Of a DNA stretch of 64,000 nucleotides, positions 9,858 through 19,108 are shown piece after piece. The notes below the pieces were generated by a model. The model saw only the letters and a program-made list of their open reading frames with translations. It did not search any database and was not told the origin of the DNA. A program made the translations under genes and the position numbers. The stretch's first letter is position 1. Each line of letters opens with the position of its first letter. Source of the stretch: Rhynchopus euleeides (lineage: Eukaryota; Euglenozoa; Diplonemea; Diplonemida; Diplonemidae); assembly GCA_963210315.1 (NCBI GenBank), contig OY723244.1:434001-498000 (forward strand), given 5' to 3'.

Positions 9858-9936
9858 ACTCTCATGTTATTGGTTTATTTCTGTGTACAGATACACACTG
9901 CTGATTCGCTTGTCGGGTGGGGGGGGGGGGGGGGGC
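9858..9936 (-). mobile_element. RT-USP element 3'-end stub S1, distal part (continues at 15662-15730)
   Basis: Matches the last 55-80 bp of the RT-USP retroelement: TGTTATTGGTTTATTTCTGT, GTACAGATACACACTGCTGA and the start of the G tract. Its proximal half (CATAGCAAAAACGGGGGTTG and after) is at 15662-15730. Together they are flanked by the 18-bp direct repeat AGGGAAGTCGCCATCTCT at 9840-9857 and 15731-15748. S1 is thus a severely 5'-truncated insertion later split at its poly-G tract by the 5.7-kb element 9937-15661. Confidence 0.75.
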
Positions 9937-10301
9937 AGGCTTGCCGTATACGTAGGATTTATCGGCTGGAACGTATATATACGTATATATACGTACAGGC
10001 AGTATACGCCGTAACGTATATATACGCTCCTATACTTTGGTAAGGCGACCTCTCAGTGTTCACCCCCCACCAGCGGTGCTGGGAACAGGGTTCCGAGGAT
10101 TCCTATATTCGCCCCAGGCAGTTCCCAAGGAACGGTGACGAGTATCTACGGGGTTTTGTTTAGAGCTCTGTGTGAAGCCAGTTGTTGAGGGCTTTTCATA
10201 CCCTCCTCACCCGCATCCTTCGGCATCCTTGCAGCGAAGCTGCACGTTCTCCAGTCCGGAACGTCTGGCGCGTTCGCAGGTTGTGCATCAGTACCACAAA
10301 G

Positions 10302-10366
10302 GGAGGGGTCTGGGGGGCGGTGCCCCCCAGCCGCCGGAGGCCACGGTAGTGAACATCTGCTGTTCC
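10302..10366. repeat. G-rich hairpin repeat, copy 1
   Basis: GGTCTGGGGGGCGGTGCCCC followed by CAGCCGCCGGAGGCCACGGT. Copies lie at 11098-11163 and 11266-11320. The GGGGGGCGG(A/T)GCCCCCC core is self-complementary. Open frames across it (PWPPAAGG ... RPPDP) only reflect composition. Confidence 0.7.
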
Positions 10367-10659
10367 TTGCGGGCGACAGATGTGATTCTGTACGGCTGCA
10401 TCCGCCTTCCTGGGGTCGTCTGGTTCCATTGCCTGAATCCAAATTGCTGCGCGAGGATATGGCCCGTGACAGGCACAAGGCATGTCACAAGAGACGTCCT
10501 TCGCATCAGTGCCTGGCAGCACGGCGAAGGCTACCTAGCCCACCTAGCGTGGGTCGATGGAAATGAATCAGGGGACCCAAAAAAGGTGTTGATGGTTCGA
10601 TAGTTAGTAACAGGCCTGACTGTACCGGCACCCCTGGGAGTTGGGGGTCTCATCTGAAC
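10367..10659. other. No recognisable gene inside the 5.7-kb element
   Basis: Short open frames occur on both strands, but none resembles a known family or is conserved elsewhere in the window. Confidence 0.3.
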
Positions 10660-10682
10660 GTATATACCGTAAACGGAAAAAG

Positions 10683-10750
10683 GGTGGACCGTAAAAATGT
10701 TCCAAGTTCCCAAAAAAAGGCCAAACGTTCCATCTTTTTTACGGTCCACC
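10683..10750. mobile_element. 68-bp palindromic MITE-like unit, copy 1
   Basis: Begins GGTGGACCGTAAAAATG and ends TTTTTTACGGTCCACC; the interior shares ATGTTCCAAGTTCC and GTTCCATC with copy 2 at 12159-12225. It may be a free-standing MITE or part of the inverted-repeat end described at 10660. Confidence 0.5.
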
Positions 10751-11097
10751 ATTTATTGGGACTGAATATGGAAAAGACAATGCGTTTTTCCAGGGTAAAA
10801 GATAGGGTTCCGGGCTGCGCGCCGAAAACCGGGGGTAATCGGGGGTAAAATTTCAGCCATTTCCCCAACTGGAAGGGCTTCCCTTCCCACAACCCCACCC
10901 CACCCCACGCCACTCAACTGGGATGGGCAGGGTGGCTCCTCTGCGGGGGCCGCTGCCAGGTCCGAGAGGAGCGCGCTCCTTCTTGGCGCCAACGCGAAGG
11001 AGCCAGTCGATGAGAAAGGCGTTCGGGAGAGCGCGGTGGTGTTGAAAGCACCGCAGGTTGCCCTTGCAGACTTGGTTCTGGACAGGCACAGGCCACA
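10751..11097. other. No recognisable gene
   Basis: Part of the nested insertion region. No family similarity seen on either strand. Confidence 0.3.
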
Positions 11098-11320
11098 TGG
11101 GGGGTCTGGGGGGCGGAGCCCCCCAGCCGCCGGAGGCCACGGTAGTGAGCATCTGTTCCTTGTAACCGTACGATTCTGTGAGCTGCCTGCATCCTCCCGG
11201 GTGGTCTGTATTCCATCCCCAATTGACCTCAAAGGGTGTTGGATATAAGACAGGCAGACGGCACAGGGGGGTCTGGGGGGCGGAGCCCCCCAGCCGCCGG
11301 AGGCCACGGTAGCGAACAGC
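11098..11320. repeat. G-rich hairpin repeat, copies 2 and 3
   Basis: Copies at 11098-11163 and 11266-11320 share GGGGTCTGGGGGGCGGAGCC and the CCGCCGGAGGCCACGGTAG segment with the copy at 10302. Two copies lie about 170 bp apart in direct orientation. Confidence 0.7.
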
Positions 11321-12158
11321 TGATTCTGCTCCATAGTCGCACGCCGCATGTAGTCAACGTGCACCTTGTGCTCAACAGGTTCATCGGGCTAACCCTGGGG
11401 CAGGGCACTGTGCTCTTGCCCCCGGCCTCCTCTGGCCAAAAAGTACCCTGGAATAGTACCCGGACAGAATCTCAGAAAAATCCCGGTGGAAAAAAAAAAG
11501 AGGCACCCCCGGTTTTTCGGGGCAAAATCTCAAAAACCGGGGCTAAGCCCCGTTTTTCGTAACAGTATCTTAAACACTGGTTTTTCGCCCGCGGGCTGGT
11601 GGGTTGCGGGGCGCGGACTGCGGCCTCCACGCCGCAGACACCCACACGTAGGCCTCCCGACCTCCCAGCTTTGGACCCTCCCTCCACCACCGCAACCAAC
11701 ACCAGCAAGAGAAGCAAGTCCTCCCTGCGTGTGGAAAAGGCACGATCACCACCACTCACCTCGAGACTCACCCACCACCACACCTCGAGAAGTGTAGTAC
11801 CATGCAAGGAGCATTCCGGTAGAAGTAAAAGTAGAACCTGCTGCACGAGCCCACAAAAGCAGCCACAGTACGGCAGGGCGCGCAGACAGAAGCTGAGACC
11901 ACCGGGCTCCCTCCAGATGTAAATTCGTGAATCAGTGCCCGGAAAATTAAGGGAAATCGTACTCCTTTAGTGTAGTACACCCTGCAGTAACTGTGGGAGA
12001 ACAGTTCCCGGACGATGGTGAGCGCACACTCTGTGCTGAGGCCCTGTGGTGTTAATCCTGCAGCTTCAGTCGTACGATTTCCTTGGTTCCTTCGCGACTT
12101 CGTCGCGAAGGAACTCGTAAAAAAAAACCGCCAAGTCCACGATCCCAACCGTAAAATA
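11321..12158. other. Non-coding stretch with a perfect hairpin
   Basis: No gene recognised. At 12086-12114 GTTCCTTCGCGAC and its exact complement flank a 3-nt loop (13-bp stem). Two tracts near 11490-11590 (GGTTTTTCGGGG, CCCCGTTTTTCG) are mutually inverted. Confidence 0.45.
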
Positions 12159-12225
12159 GGTGGACCGTAAAAATGTTCCAAGTTCCGGAAAAATCCCATT
12201 TGTTCCATCTTTTTTACGGTCCACC
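12159..12225. mobile_element. 67-bp palindromic MITE-like unit, copy 2
   Basis: Same ends (GGTGGACCGTAAAAATG ... TTTTTTACGGTCCACC) and interior motifs as 10683-10750. The preceding TA and following TA could be a 2-bp target duplication. It abuts the TSD of the element at 12232. Confidence 0.55.
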
Positions 12226-12609
12226 TATAGTCACGGTATGGTGACGATCGGTCCAATTAAATCCACGATCGTGAAAAAAAACGATCGTTTTAATTGGAGG
12301 CTAATTGGACGATCGTGAAAAAAATATTCCAATTATTCCCACGATCGTGGGCGATCGTGGCTAATTGGTCGAAGATTTCCCTCCAGTGCCCACCTATCTC
12401 TGCAGTCAACCATGTGATGGACCACAGTTCTTCCGGGTATCGAGCCCTCTCTGCAGGGTCGGCTGTCAAGCAGGCTAACTCCTGGGCCTTGAGAGCCCCG
12501 TGGTTGGCCTGGAGTACGGCCTGGAGCTGTGTAGGACGGCTCCCGGTGGGAGCTGTTTCAACCGGTAGTCAGCGGTTCGACTTTTTCGCCCGCTGTTGGA
12601 TACAGGGGG

Positions 12610-12708
12610 CTACGGGGTGATCGTCAGTGCATTTTGGTGCATTTCCCAAGGAAACTAGGTGAAAACTGACGAAGAATAACGAGGCATACCGACCAGCGAA
12701 GACCCCTC
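12610..12708. repeat. Dispersed repeat, copy 2 (see 2338-2428)
   Basis: Shares CTACGGGGTGATCGTCAGTG, CATTTTGGTGCATTTCC, GAAAACTGACGAAG and GCGAAGACCCC with 2338-2428, with an altered middle. Lies inside the 2.76-kb TIR element. Confidence 0.6.
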
Positions 12709-14000
12709 TATTTTCAGCTCAAGTTCACCCCAAATTTTCCTGAGTTTGGATATCCCTGGATTGATACCGCTGAATGGCTGAACACGCGAGCCGCTGAAGT
12801 TAGAGCCTTGTTGGATGAGGCCAGTCCCTTCACAAAGCCGCATCCCACTGGCCGATATTGTATACGTTCCCCAACCCAGAGGTGATCAAGCTTCGGTAGA
12901 GCTTGGTACTGCAGAGCTGAGCACCCGCTGAACGCTGAACGGTTACCGTTCCGCCTGATGATATTAGAGCCTTGGTTCGGGTGCCACACCTGAAACCAGT
13001 GGCTTGGTTGGCTGTGAGTGCATCAGCTTCCCCCGCTGTTCCATCTGATTTTGATCTGGGTTTGGGCGCAACCGGGATTTTCAGCCATTGGATGAGACCA
13101 TTCCCGGATCATTCCATCAGCCAATAGTAAGCACATTCCGAATCCCAGGGCGTGCCCTGGTAGAAGTGTCGGGGATGCTCCTCTGGAGTTACTCCGGAGC
13201 ACACCGGGCACTGGTAGCGATGTTTGGCGGCTTTGACCGGTGGCTGGAAAATACCCTGGTGCCCCTGAAAAGCGGTGCTTTTTCGCAGTGTTACGACATG
13301 GAGTGGGGACGTAGCCCTCTCTTCTGGAGGCCAATGTGGCGCAGTCTCCGAGACACAATAATGAACCGTGTCATTGACGCCTTCATCTTCCAAGAATCAA
13401 GTAACTGGGCGCCTGGGCCACAGCAGGTGAATGTACGCACCCTCCGGAGCCGGAAGGAGGTGGTGGCACCGGAGGCCTCCGGGGGCTGATAGCCGTGGTT
13501 CTGGGTGCCTCCCTTCGACCCTGCAGTCTCTAATCCTATGATATCACGTCACGGCGACTACCTGAGCAAAGTTGTTTCAAACCCCACCTCTTGGATCACC
13601 AGCAGTTTTATGGGGTTGTATGGCATTGACCAATGAACAACTATGCGGTTGGTGTATCATTCTGGCAGAGGGACAACTTCCCCGTGATGTGTCCATGTGA
13701 CATTCGCGCACGATGCCATGTGCCGGACTCATCACACCGTCGCCTTATTGGACGAATCGACATCACGGGTAGATATCCCTGTGGCATCGGTCAATACCAG
13801 GTTGGGCGATGGGCAAATTACTCGTCTCCGAGACTAAACAGAGACATCGTGGTCTTAGGCACATGACCACACTCCGTTCTTTTCCCACCATATTGATGTA
13901 CTCATCTGAATCAGTCCGATGACGATCCGACATCAATACCAGCCCAGATTTGCACCATGTAACGTGTGCAGTAACCATGTAACATTGTCTGCCGACGGAG
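12709..14000. other. Interior of the 2.76-kb element without an identified gene
   Basis: Short open frames exist on both strands (for example 13088-13489 plus and 13109-13393 minus, the latter with a YQCPVCSG motif). Neither can be assigned to a family. They may be remnants of cargo or of an N-terminal part of the PhoD-like gene. Confidence 0.25.
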
Positions 14001-14566
14001 TTGTGCACAACAACTGACGGCAGAGCGACAACAAAACCACCACCCGAGCGAACCCATCCTGGTTGTCGAGTTTTGTGCAATAGGTGTTCCCCTTCGTCTC
14101 CGGGATCCCTCCCTGCGAGGGTGAATGTCCTGTCGTGCAACCGGTTGGTCGCAGATGGGGATGGGGAGTTCTTCCCGGTTCTCTCTGCGGCATGGCCTCC
14201 GCCGGATTTCAACCTCCACATCGGGGACCAGATCTACGCAGACTCTGTCGCAGATGCGGCGAGGGATTCTGCAAAACGCCACGGGAGGCCCTCCCCGGGG
14301 CATACGGACTACCTCCGTGCCTACAGGGAGGCATACCTTACGACCTGGACTAACCCAGACTTCTCTCTCCTCCTCCGCTCTGCATCAAACATCCTGCTGG
14401 CGGACGACCACGACATCATCTCCAACCTCAACGGGGAGAAGTGGCGCCCTCCAACAGCCACAGCATCACTCCCTACACCCCGGAGGCTGTGCAGGCCGCA
14501 GCGGTGTGGCTCGATGGGGGTTTGCGGTATCTCCGGTGGACTATGTGTAGTCGTGAATACCACCGA
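14001..14566 (+). pseudogene. PhoD-like metallophosphatase remnant
   Basis: Plus-strand reading shows the PhoD/alkaline phosphatase D core in order: RVNVLSCNRL (SC(x)R metal-site loop), PDFNLHIGDQIYAD (GD...Y), a YLRAYREAYLTTW helix and NILLADDHDIISN (DDHD), at about 14119-14440. After GEKW the frame shifts near 14440; the helix EAVQAAAVWLDGGLRYLRW continues in another frame, and the 76-bp MITE at 14567 interrupts it. Known PhoD enzymes hydrolyse phosphomono- and diesters with Ca/Fe and are normally longer (over 300 residues). Frameshift, insertion and missing C-terminal half mark it as dead. Presence inside a TIR element suggests captured cargo. Confidence 0.65.
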
Positions 14567-14642
14567 TACCTGGGACTCCCGTGGTTAAGCCCCCCCCTGG
14601 AGGCGATTTTCGGGGGGGCTTATACACGGGGGGTCCCAGGTA
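14567..14642. mobile_element. 76-bp palindromic MITE inserted in the PhoD remnant
   Basis: Ends TACCTGGGACTCCCGTG and CACGGGGGGTCCCAGGTA are inverted, as are GGTTAAGCCCCCCC and GGGGGGGCTTA inside. It shares ends and the GGAGGCGATTTTCGG segment with the larger foldback at 15267-15635. The PhoD-like reading stops at its left edge. Confidence 0.6.
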
Positions 14643-15044
14643 CATCGATGCACTATAGACCGTACCTACGTAGCTCCACACGGTTTTCAGGGGACCACGG
14701 TGGGTATGTATTGGCAGGATATGGTTCCTATTGGCCTCCGAAACCCGCACGGGTCGGGAATTTTGGACTGGCTGGTAAGAACCACAACCACCCGAGTCAG
14801 TCTTGGCTGTGTCTGCTGCATGATGTCACATGAACTCTAAGGATTTCCGAAGGAAAATTCCCTCCAATTATTCCAATTAGCTAATTGGAGCCACGATCGT
14901 GGCGATCGTGGTTTTTTTCCCCACGATCGTGGAAAAAAGTTAATTGGAGGCTAATTGGAGGCTAATTGGACCGATCGTCACCATACCGTGTATAGTACGG
15001 TTCACCTTTATTACGGTCCACAATATTTCCGTTTACGGTATACG

Positions 15045-15256
15045 TACACGGTGGACTCCAGCGGGGGTAGGGTAACCCTTTTCGGGAGTCTCAACTAGCG
15101 GGAGTCTCGGACTCCCACTAGCGGGAGTCTTTAGCCTAAATTAGCTGGAAAATAGACTCCCGCTAGCGGGAGTCTCCAGTACATACTGCAGAAAAAGACA
15201 CCCTCTCAGACTCCCGCTCCCAGACTCCCGCTAGGGTGGCTGGAGTCCACCGTGTA
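15045..15256. repeat. 212-bp foldback element with TACACGGTGGACTCCAGC ends
   Basis: Inverted ends at 15045-15062 and 15239-15256. The interior is built from repeated CTAGCGGGAGTCT and AGACTCCCGCTAG units, so the whole can fold back on itself. A single copy of the same end (CGGTGGACTCCAGCCACCCT) occurs at about 55205. Confidence 0.6.
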
Positions 15257-15266
15257 TATATACATA

Positions 15267-15635
15267 TACCTGGGACCCCCCGTGTATAAGTCCCCCCCCC
15301 TTACCCCCGTGTTTAAGTCCCCCCCTGGGGGTCTGGCAGGGGGGGGACTTAAACACAGGGGGACCTAAACACGGGGGGGGGGCTGGTCTGGAGGGTCATC
15401 AGGTGGCCCCTAGGCCCTCCAGGTGCTGTCAGAGTCGAAAAGTGGGGTGCGAAAAGTCCATCCGGACCGGAATTACTCCCCTACGACAGCAGAGGAAGAG
15501 GTCTTCTTGGTCTCCACTGTGCCACCCCCGTGTTTAAGCCCCCCCTGTGTTTAGGTCCGCCCCCCCCGTGTTTAAGTCCCCCCCGGCCGAAAATCGCCTC
15601 CAGGGGGGGGACTTAAACACGGGGGGTCCCAGGTA
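15267..15635. repeat. 369-bp foldback element with TACCTGGGACCCCCCGTG ends
   Basis: Inverted ends at 15267 and 15635. Interior of repeated GTGTTTAAGTCCCCCC and GGGGGGACTTAAACAC blocks around a short unique core (15390-15520). Related to the 76-bp MITE at 14567-14642. Confidence 0.6.
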
Positions 15636-15661
15636 CGTCTTATACGTATATCGCAAGCCTG

Positions 15662-15730
15662 GGGGGGGGGGGGCATAGCAAAAACGGGGGTTGGGGGAGG
15701 GGGGTGGGGGATGGTTAAGTGTTGAAATTC
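15662..15730 (-). mobile_element. RT-USP element 3'-end stub S1, proximal part
   Basis: CATAGCAAAAACGGGGGTTG, G tract and ATGGTTAAGTGTTGAAATT continue the stub interrupted at 9936. Followed at 15731-15748 by the right copy of the 18-bp target duplication. The same arrangement without the 5.7-kb insert is at 43863-43995. Confidence 0.7.
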
Positions 15731-16034
15731 AGGGAAGTCGCCATCTCTGTAGTCCTCCCTTGACTCCCGAGTCGCACCGAAGGTGCGTAAACATGCCCTG
15801 CAGGCGCTTCGTGAGGGAGAGGGGTCAGGGGAGGGGGTGTGGATCCGTCGGCAGAGAGAGCCTCTTCGCATCTCAGATGCAGCGTCACACAGCTGCCTCC
15901 AAACAGTGCACGGGTCAGAGAGTGCTGTGCTGCAGAGGCTAGGAAGCAACACGGTGCAAACTCCTGCAAATGGGTGAAGCACAGGAGAGCATCACAACGC
16001 AAACCCGCAATTCACCTCGGGAACACCGTCTCCC

Positions 16035-16500
16035 ATGCCGGTGGCCAACAGGCCGCCCAGCTCCAAGGAAGGATCTGGAGAAGCTCGCCGGGCACCTGCG
16101 GGAGCTCGGGCGCGACCCCACCAGCCGCCACCAGACTCCACCATGCAGGGCGATGACGCGGCATGGCAGGTCCTGCGCGCGCCTCCTGCAGGACCAGGAC
16201 TGCCACCGGCTGGAGGCCCAGCTGCTGAGCCAGCACAGCAGAGCGAGATGGAGCAGCGGATGGGGCAGCGGCAGCAGGGGCACCTGGGCCTGACCGAGCA
16301 GCTGCTCGAGGACCGCCTGCGCCTCCAGGGGGAGCAGCACGCCGAGCAGGCGGCGCTGCTCGAGGCCCAGCTGCGCAGCCAAGCGCAGACGTGCTGCAGA
16401 TGCAGCGCACGTGGGACTGCCTCGGCCGCCAGGAGGGGCAGCTGGAGGTGCAGGGGGCCTGCTCCTCCAAGGGCGCCCCACCACTACGCCCTCCGCCCAA
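16035..16500 (+). pseudogene. Degraded coiled-coil gene fragment, copy 1
   Basis: Plus-strand frames encode Q/E/L/R heptad-like sequence in pieces: KDLEKLAGHLRELGRDP, LLQDQDCHRLEAQLLS, MEQRMGQRQQ...LTEQLLEDRLRLQ and DCLGRQEGQLEVQ. They lie in different frames, so the ancestral ORF has been broken by indels. A second copy at 44285-44775 has different indels (for example LLSQQARQRD is intact there). It runs opposite to the WD40 genes and overlaps the 3' flank of W2. No family can be named. Confidence 0.45.
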
Positions 16501-16534
16501 GCAACGGCAATCACGCAATAGGGAGATCGCAGGG

Positions 16535-17659
16535 TTACTTACGAGACGCTGCGCTGAGGGTGAAACGGGAGACACTCACAGCGGTAGCGGTATTCGATGT
16601 GAAGAGCCACCTCCCGCAGGGGCTGAAGGAGACGCAGCCCTTCGTGTCCACCTCCCCTAGACATTCACCTGTGCTGAGGCGGTACAGCTTCGCGCCGGAA
16701 AAATCCGTCACAGCAACAGCATCACCTGGCTGAGACACAGTGAATGAGTAGAGATCTTCGTCCAGTTGCACAGTACGCAGGCAGCTGAGGGAGGTTGTGC
16801 ACCACACCTTGAATGACGTGTCACCAGAGTATGACACCAGGTGCTGCTCGTCCTGAGTCAGGTCGAAGTCGCCGCCAGGCTCATCCAGGGTGTGTGTGTG
16901 TGTGAGGGTGCTGATGTCCCACACACGGATGCTGTCAGCTGATCCGCTGAAGATCCTCGTGCCCGACACAGCAATGCTGTGAACAACCTTGTTGTGACCC
17001 TCCAGCACTGTGGCGCTCGGTGTGCCCTTCAAGTCCCACACACGCACTTTGCCCGCGGAGTGTCCAGACACGAGACGTCCGCAGTGTGTCCACGCTGCAC
17101 AGGTCACCCTGATGTTGTTGTGGTGCAGCATGCACACCTGCTCCCAGGTTGAGGTCAGCCACACGCAGATGGTGCCGTTATCACAGCACGTCGCCAACCA
17201 CGTCCCACAGACTGAGAAGGGTGAGCAATAAATACACTGCTCGCTGTGTGTTAAGTCCGCCACCACAGCAGCGGTGCTGGTGTCAAACACAGTGATGTGT
17301 CCTTCGGAGTAACCCACAGCACACAGCGTCCCACACCTCGACAGTGTGATGCAGGACACCTTCTCGCCATGCTCAGTGGTGTAGACTGCGGGAGCCTTGA
17401 CTCTGGGCCAGCGTGGGACGAGCTTGACAGCACCCCCGTCCTCCAGACCCGTGTCGGCAACACGCTGTGCATCGTCCAGCTCCTCCTCACACCCTTCGAT
17501 GTGTGCTGCCACGTTCTCAGCCTCACGGGCTGCGTTGTTGATAGAACCCGGGAACATCTCGTTGAGCGCATCCGCCTTCAGCCCGACCACGGTCCCGCCT
17601 TCCGGAACACCGACGACACAGCTGTCACCGGTTCCGCTGTGACGGACAGTCACATCCAT
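16535..17659 (-). CDS. WD40 copy W2: ubiquitin-like domain + seven-bladed propeller
   Basis: ATG at 17659 (MDVTVRH) gives 374 residues. Residues 1-83 are ubiquitin-like: beta strand MDVTVRH, a long helix, and a closing ELDDAQRVADTGLEDGGAVK that parallels ubiquitin's Q-L-E-D-G region. About seven WD blades follow, with C(A)AWTHCGRLVSGHSAGKVRVWD as a typical one. The fourth blade lacks the usual DKTI (reads GSADSIRVWD). The frame is intact, including seven GT units in the LTHTHTLDE segment. An in-frame extension upstream of 17659 lacks a clear ATG. Very close to W6, from which it differs by a few residues. Confidence 0.8.
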   Translation of the reverse strand: MDVTVRHSGTGDSCVVGVPEGGTVVGLKADALNEMFPGSINNAAREAENVAAHIEGCEEELDDAQRVADTGLEDGGAVKLVPRWPRVKAPAVYTTEHGEKVSCITLSRCGTLCAVGYSEGHITVFDTSTAAVVADLTHSEQCIYCSPFSVCGTWLATCCDNGTICVWLTSTWEQVCMLHHNNIRVTCAAWTHCGRLVSGHSAGKVRVWDLKGTPSATVLEGHNKVVHSIAVSGTRIFSGSADSIRVWDISTLTHTHTLDEPGGDFDLTQDEQHLVSYSGDTSFKVWCTTSLSCLRTVQLDEDLYSFTVSQPGDAVAVTDFSGAKLYRLSTGECLGEVDTKGCVSFSPCGRWLFTSNTATAVSVSRFTLSAASRK

Positions 17660-18624
17660 GGTGTTGAATTCGTTTCCCCCTTTCGACTTGCACGCGGAAA
17701 CAAACTGCAAAGCCTTCCTGGAGAGTGTGGTGACATGTGCCGTGTGTGACGGGGGCATGGGGACCAGAGCCAGCTTGCCCCACAGTGCCCCACCCGGATA
17801 CTACCTCCGTGTGGAGGCAACACTGCGTGAGGGCGGCCCCAACAGGGCCATCTCGGTGCAACAGACAGCGGACGTTATTACGCAGTCTGGAAAACCGGTT
17901 TCTGCCATGCTCTTCCGACAAGGTGATGTGGTCACGTCTTGGTGGGGCAGGAGAAGGGGACACGAGAGACTGCCGACGGCAGGCGGTGTTAGACGCCGTG
18001 GAGAGTCTTGACATCGCATTTCCACTGACACAGGCGTGCTAATGCAACGGTGATTACACGTTCTCCTTTGGCCACCCTGCCCAGCAACTGCAAAAGGGAG
18101 ATCCGGACGGCCTTTTGTTGAGCGCACTCCTGTGTCAAGCCTGTGGAAGCCCTGTGAAGCGGCATGTGGCAAAGTGTGATCCAAATGCACGACATACTGT
18201 AGGACAGGCTGAGGGAGGGAAGGGGGTCAAGGCTTGTCATCAGGCATGTGGGGAGCGGGTCTGCTGGAAATGCATTCATCAACACTGTTCTCAGGTGCGC
18301 ATTGCAAGGGCGGAGAGAGGGTGGGGAGACAGGTCACGGTGTCAATCGTTTGCCCTCTTCTCATCCCAGATCATCTCAGAGGCAACCGCACACACAGCTG
18401 GCTCCAAACAGTGCACGGGTCAGGCCGTGCTGTGTTGCAGAGGCAAGAACGCAAGCTCGTGCAAAAGAGCTGCACACAAGGCAGAGGAGAGGAGGGGTGG
18501 GGGCAGAGGCTGTCCGGAAGCACCGCTGTGCTGCAGATGCTACGCAACTAGCCACAAGGTGAGCACCGCAGGTGGCGCTGTGAGGCAAGAAAGCAGGCCG
18601 GTGCAAGAAAACAGGACATCGCAC
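17660..18624. other. Intergenic between W2 and W3
   Basis: No gene recognised. 18350-18440 holds the recurrent WD40 3' module (TCAGATC...CTCCAAACAGTGCACGGGTC); the remainder is unique to this spacer. Confidence 0.4.
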
Positions 18625-19108
18625 TCAGGGTGAAACGGAAGACACGTCAAGCACAGAGATACGAGTGTTGTCGTTCGTTCCTGTGAGGACCCACCTCCCG
18701 CAGGGGCTGAGGGCAACACGGATACCCTCTGAGTCCACCTTCCCCAGGCACTCTCCTGTGCTGAGGCGGTACAGTGTGGTGAGACTAGAGGTGTTGATGG
18801 CAACAACATCACCTGGCTGTGACACAGCAAGTGAGGTGGGATAGACGTCCAGCTGCACAGTACGCAGGCAGCTGAGGGAGGTTGTGCACCACACCTTGAG
18901 TGACCTGTCACAAGAGCAGAACGCCAGGTGCTGCTCGTCCTGAGTCAGGGCGATGCCGGTGACCGAATTCGCGTGCTCATCCAGGGTGTGTGTGTGTGTG
19001 AGGGTGCTGATGTCCCACACACGGATGGTCGTGTCACCTGACCCGCTGAAGATCCTCGTGCCCGACACAGCAATGCTGAAAACAACATCGCTGTGACCCT
19101 CCAGCACT
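18625..19108 (-). pseudogene. WD40 copy W3, 3' half (blades 4-7), separated by element A
   Basis: Encodes VLEGHSDVVFSIAV through blades 4-7 to the family C-terminus (SVLDVSSVSP). It joins in frame to the 5' half at 24740-25386 if element A and one copy of the 14-bp repeat GACCCTCCAGCACT (19095-19108) are removed. Each half is undamaged, so the insertion appears recent. Confidence 0.8.
19095..19108. repeat. Target-site duplication of element A, left copy
   Basis: GACCCTCCAGCACT here and at 24726-24739. In the intact paralogues the same sequence occurs once, encoding TVLEG in blade 3. Confidence 0.85.

Larger units (their letters stand above)
12232..14991. mobile_element. 2.76-kb TIR element with 6-bp TSD carrying a PhoD-like gene remnant
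   Basis: Ends are inverted copies of CACGGTATGGTGACGATCGG followed by TCCAATTA. TATAGT flanks it at 12226-12231 and 14992-14997. Subterminal blocks on both sides carry CCACGATCGTGG palindromes alternating with CTAATTGGA, in mirrored order. No transposase was found in the interior, so it is non-autonomous or decayed. A 6-bp TSD is reported for Polinton-like and some other elements, but these termini are not diagnostic. Confidence 0.7.
10660..15043. repeat. Inverted-repeat pair ACGTATA..CCGTAAACGGAAA enclosing a nested segment
   Basis: At 10660-10700 the sequence reads ACGTATATACCGTAAACGGA, then GGTGGACCGTAA. At about 15010-15043 the same motifs appear in reverse complement (TTACGGTCCAC, then TCCGTTTACGGTATACGT). 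The pair could be the TIRs of a further element nested in 9937-15661 and itself containing 12232-14991. Confidence 0.4.
9937..15661. mobile_element. 5.7-kb inverted-repeat element inserted in the S1 stub; contains nested elements
   Basis: Left end CAGGCTTGCCGTATACGTA (9937) and right end TACGTATATCGCAAGCCTG (ending 15661) are imperfect inverted repeats. They sit exactly where S1's G tract is interrupted. Its duplicate S2 (43881-43977) lacks the insert, which gives an empty-site comparison. Subterminal DNA is rich in ACGTATATATACGT. Any target duplication is hidden in the poly-G. No transposase was recognised in 9937-12231. Superfamily unknown. Confidence 0.6.

Noticed and set aside
10753-11364. 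Repeated PWPPAAGG/RPPDPP ORFs
   Set aside because: Produced by the G-rich hairpin repeat; the frames outside the repeat are unrelated.
12232-14991. Assignment to Polinton/Maverick because of the 6-bp TSD
   Set aside because: TIRs do not begin with the usual AG, the size is far too small, and no polymerase, integrase or capsid genes were seen.
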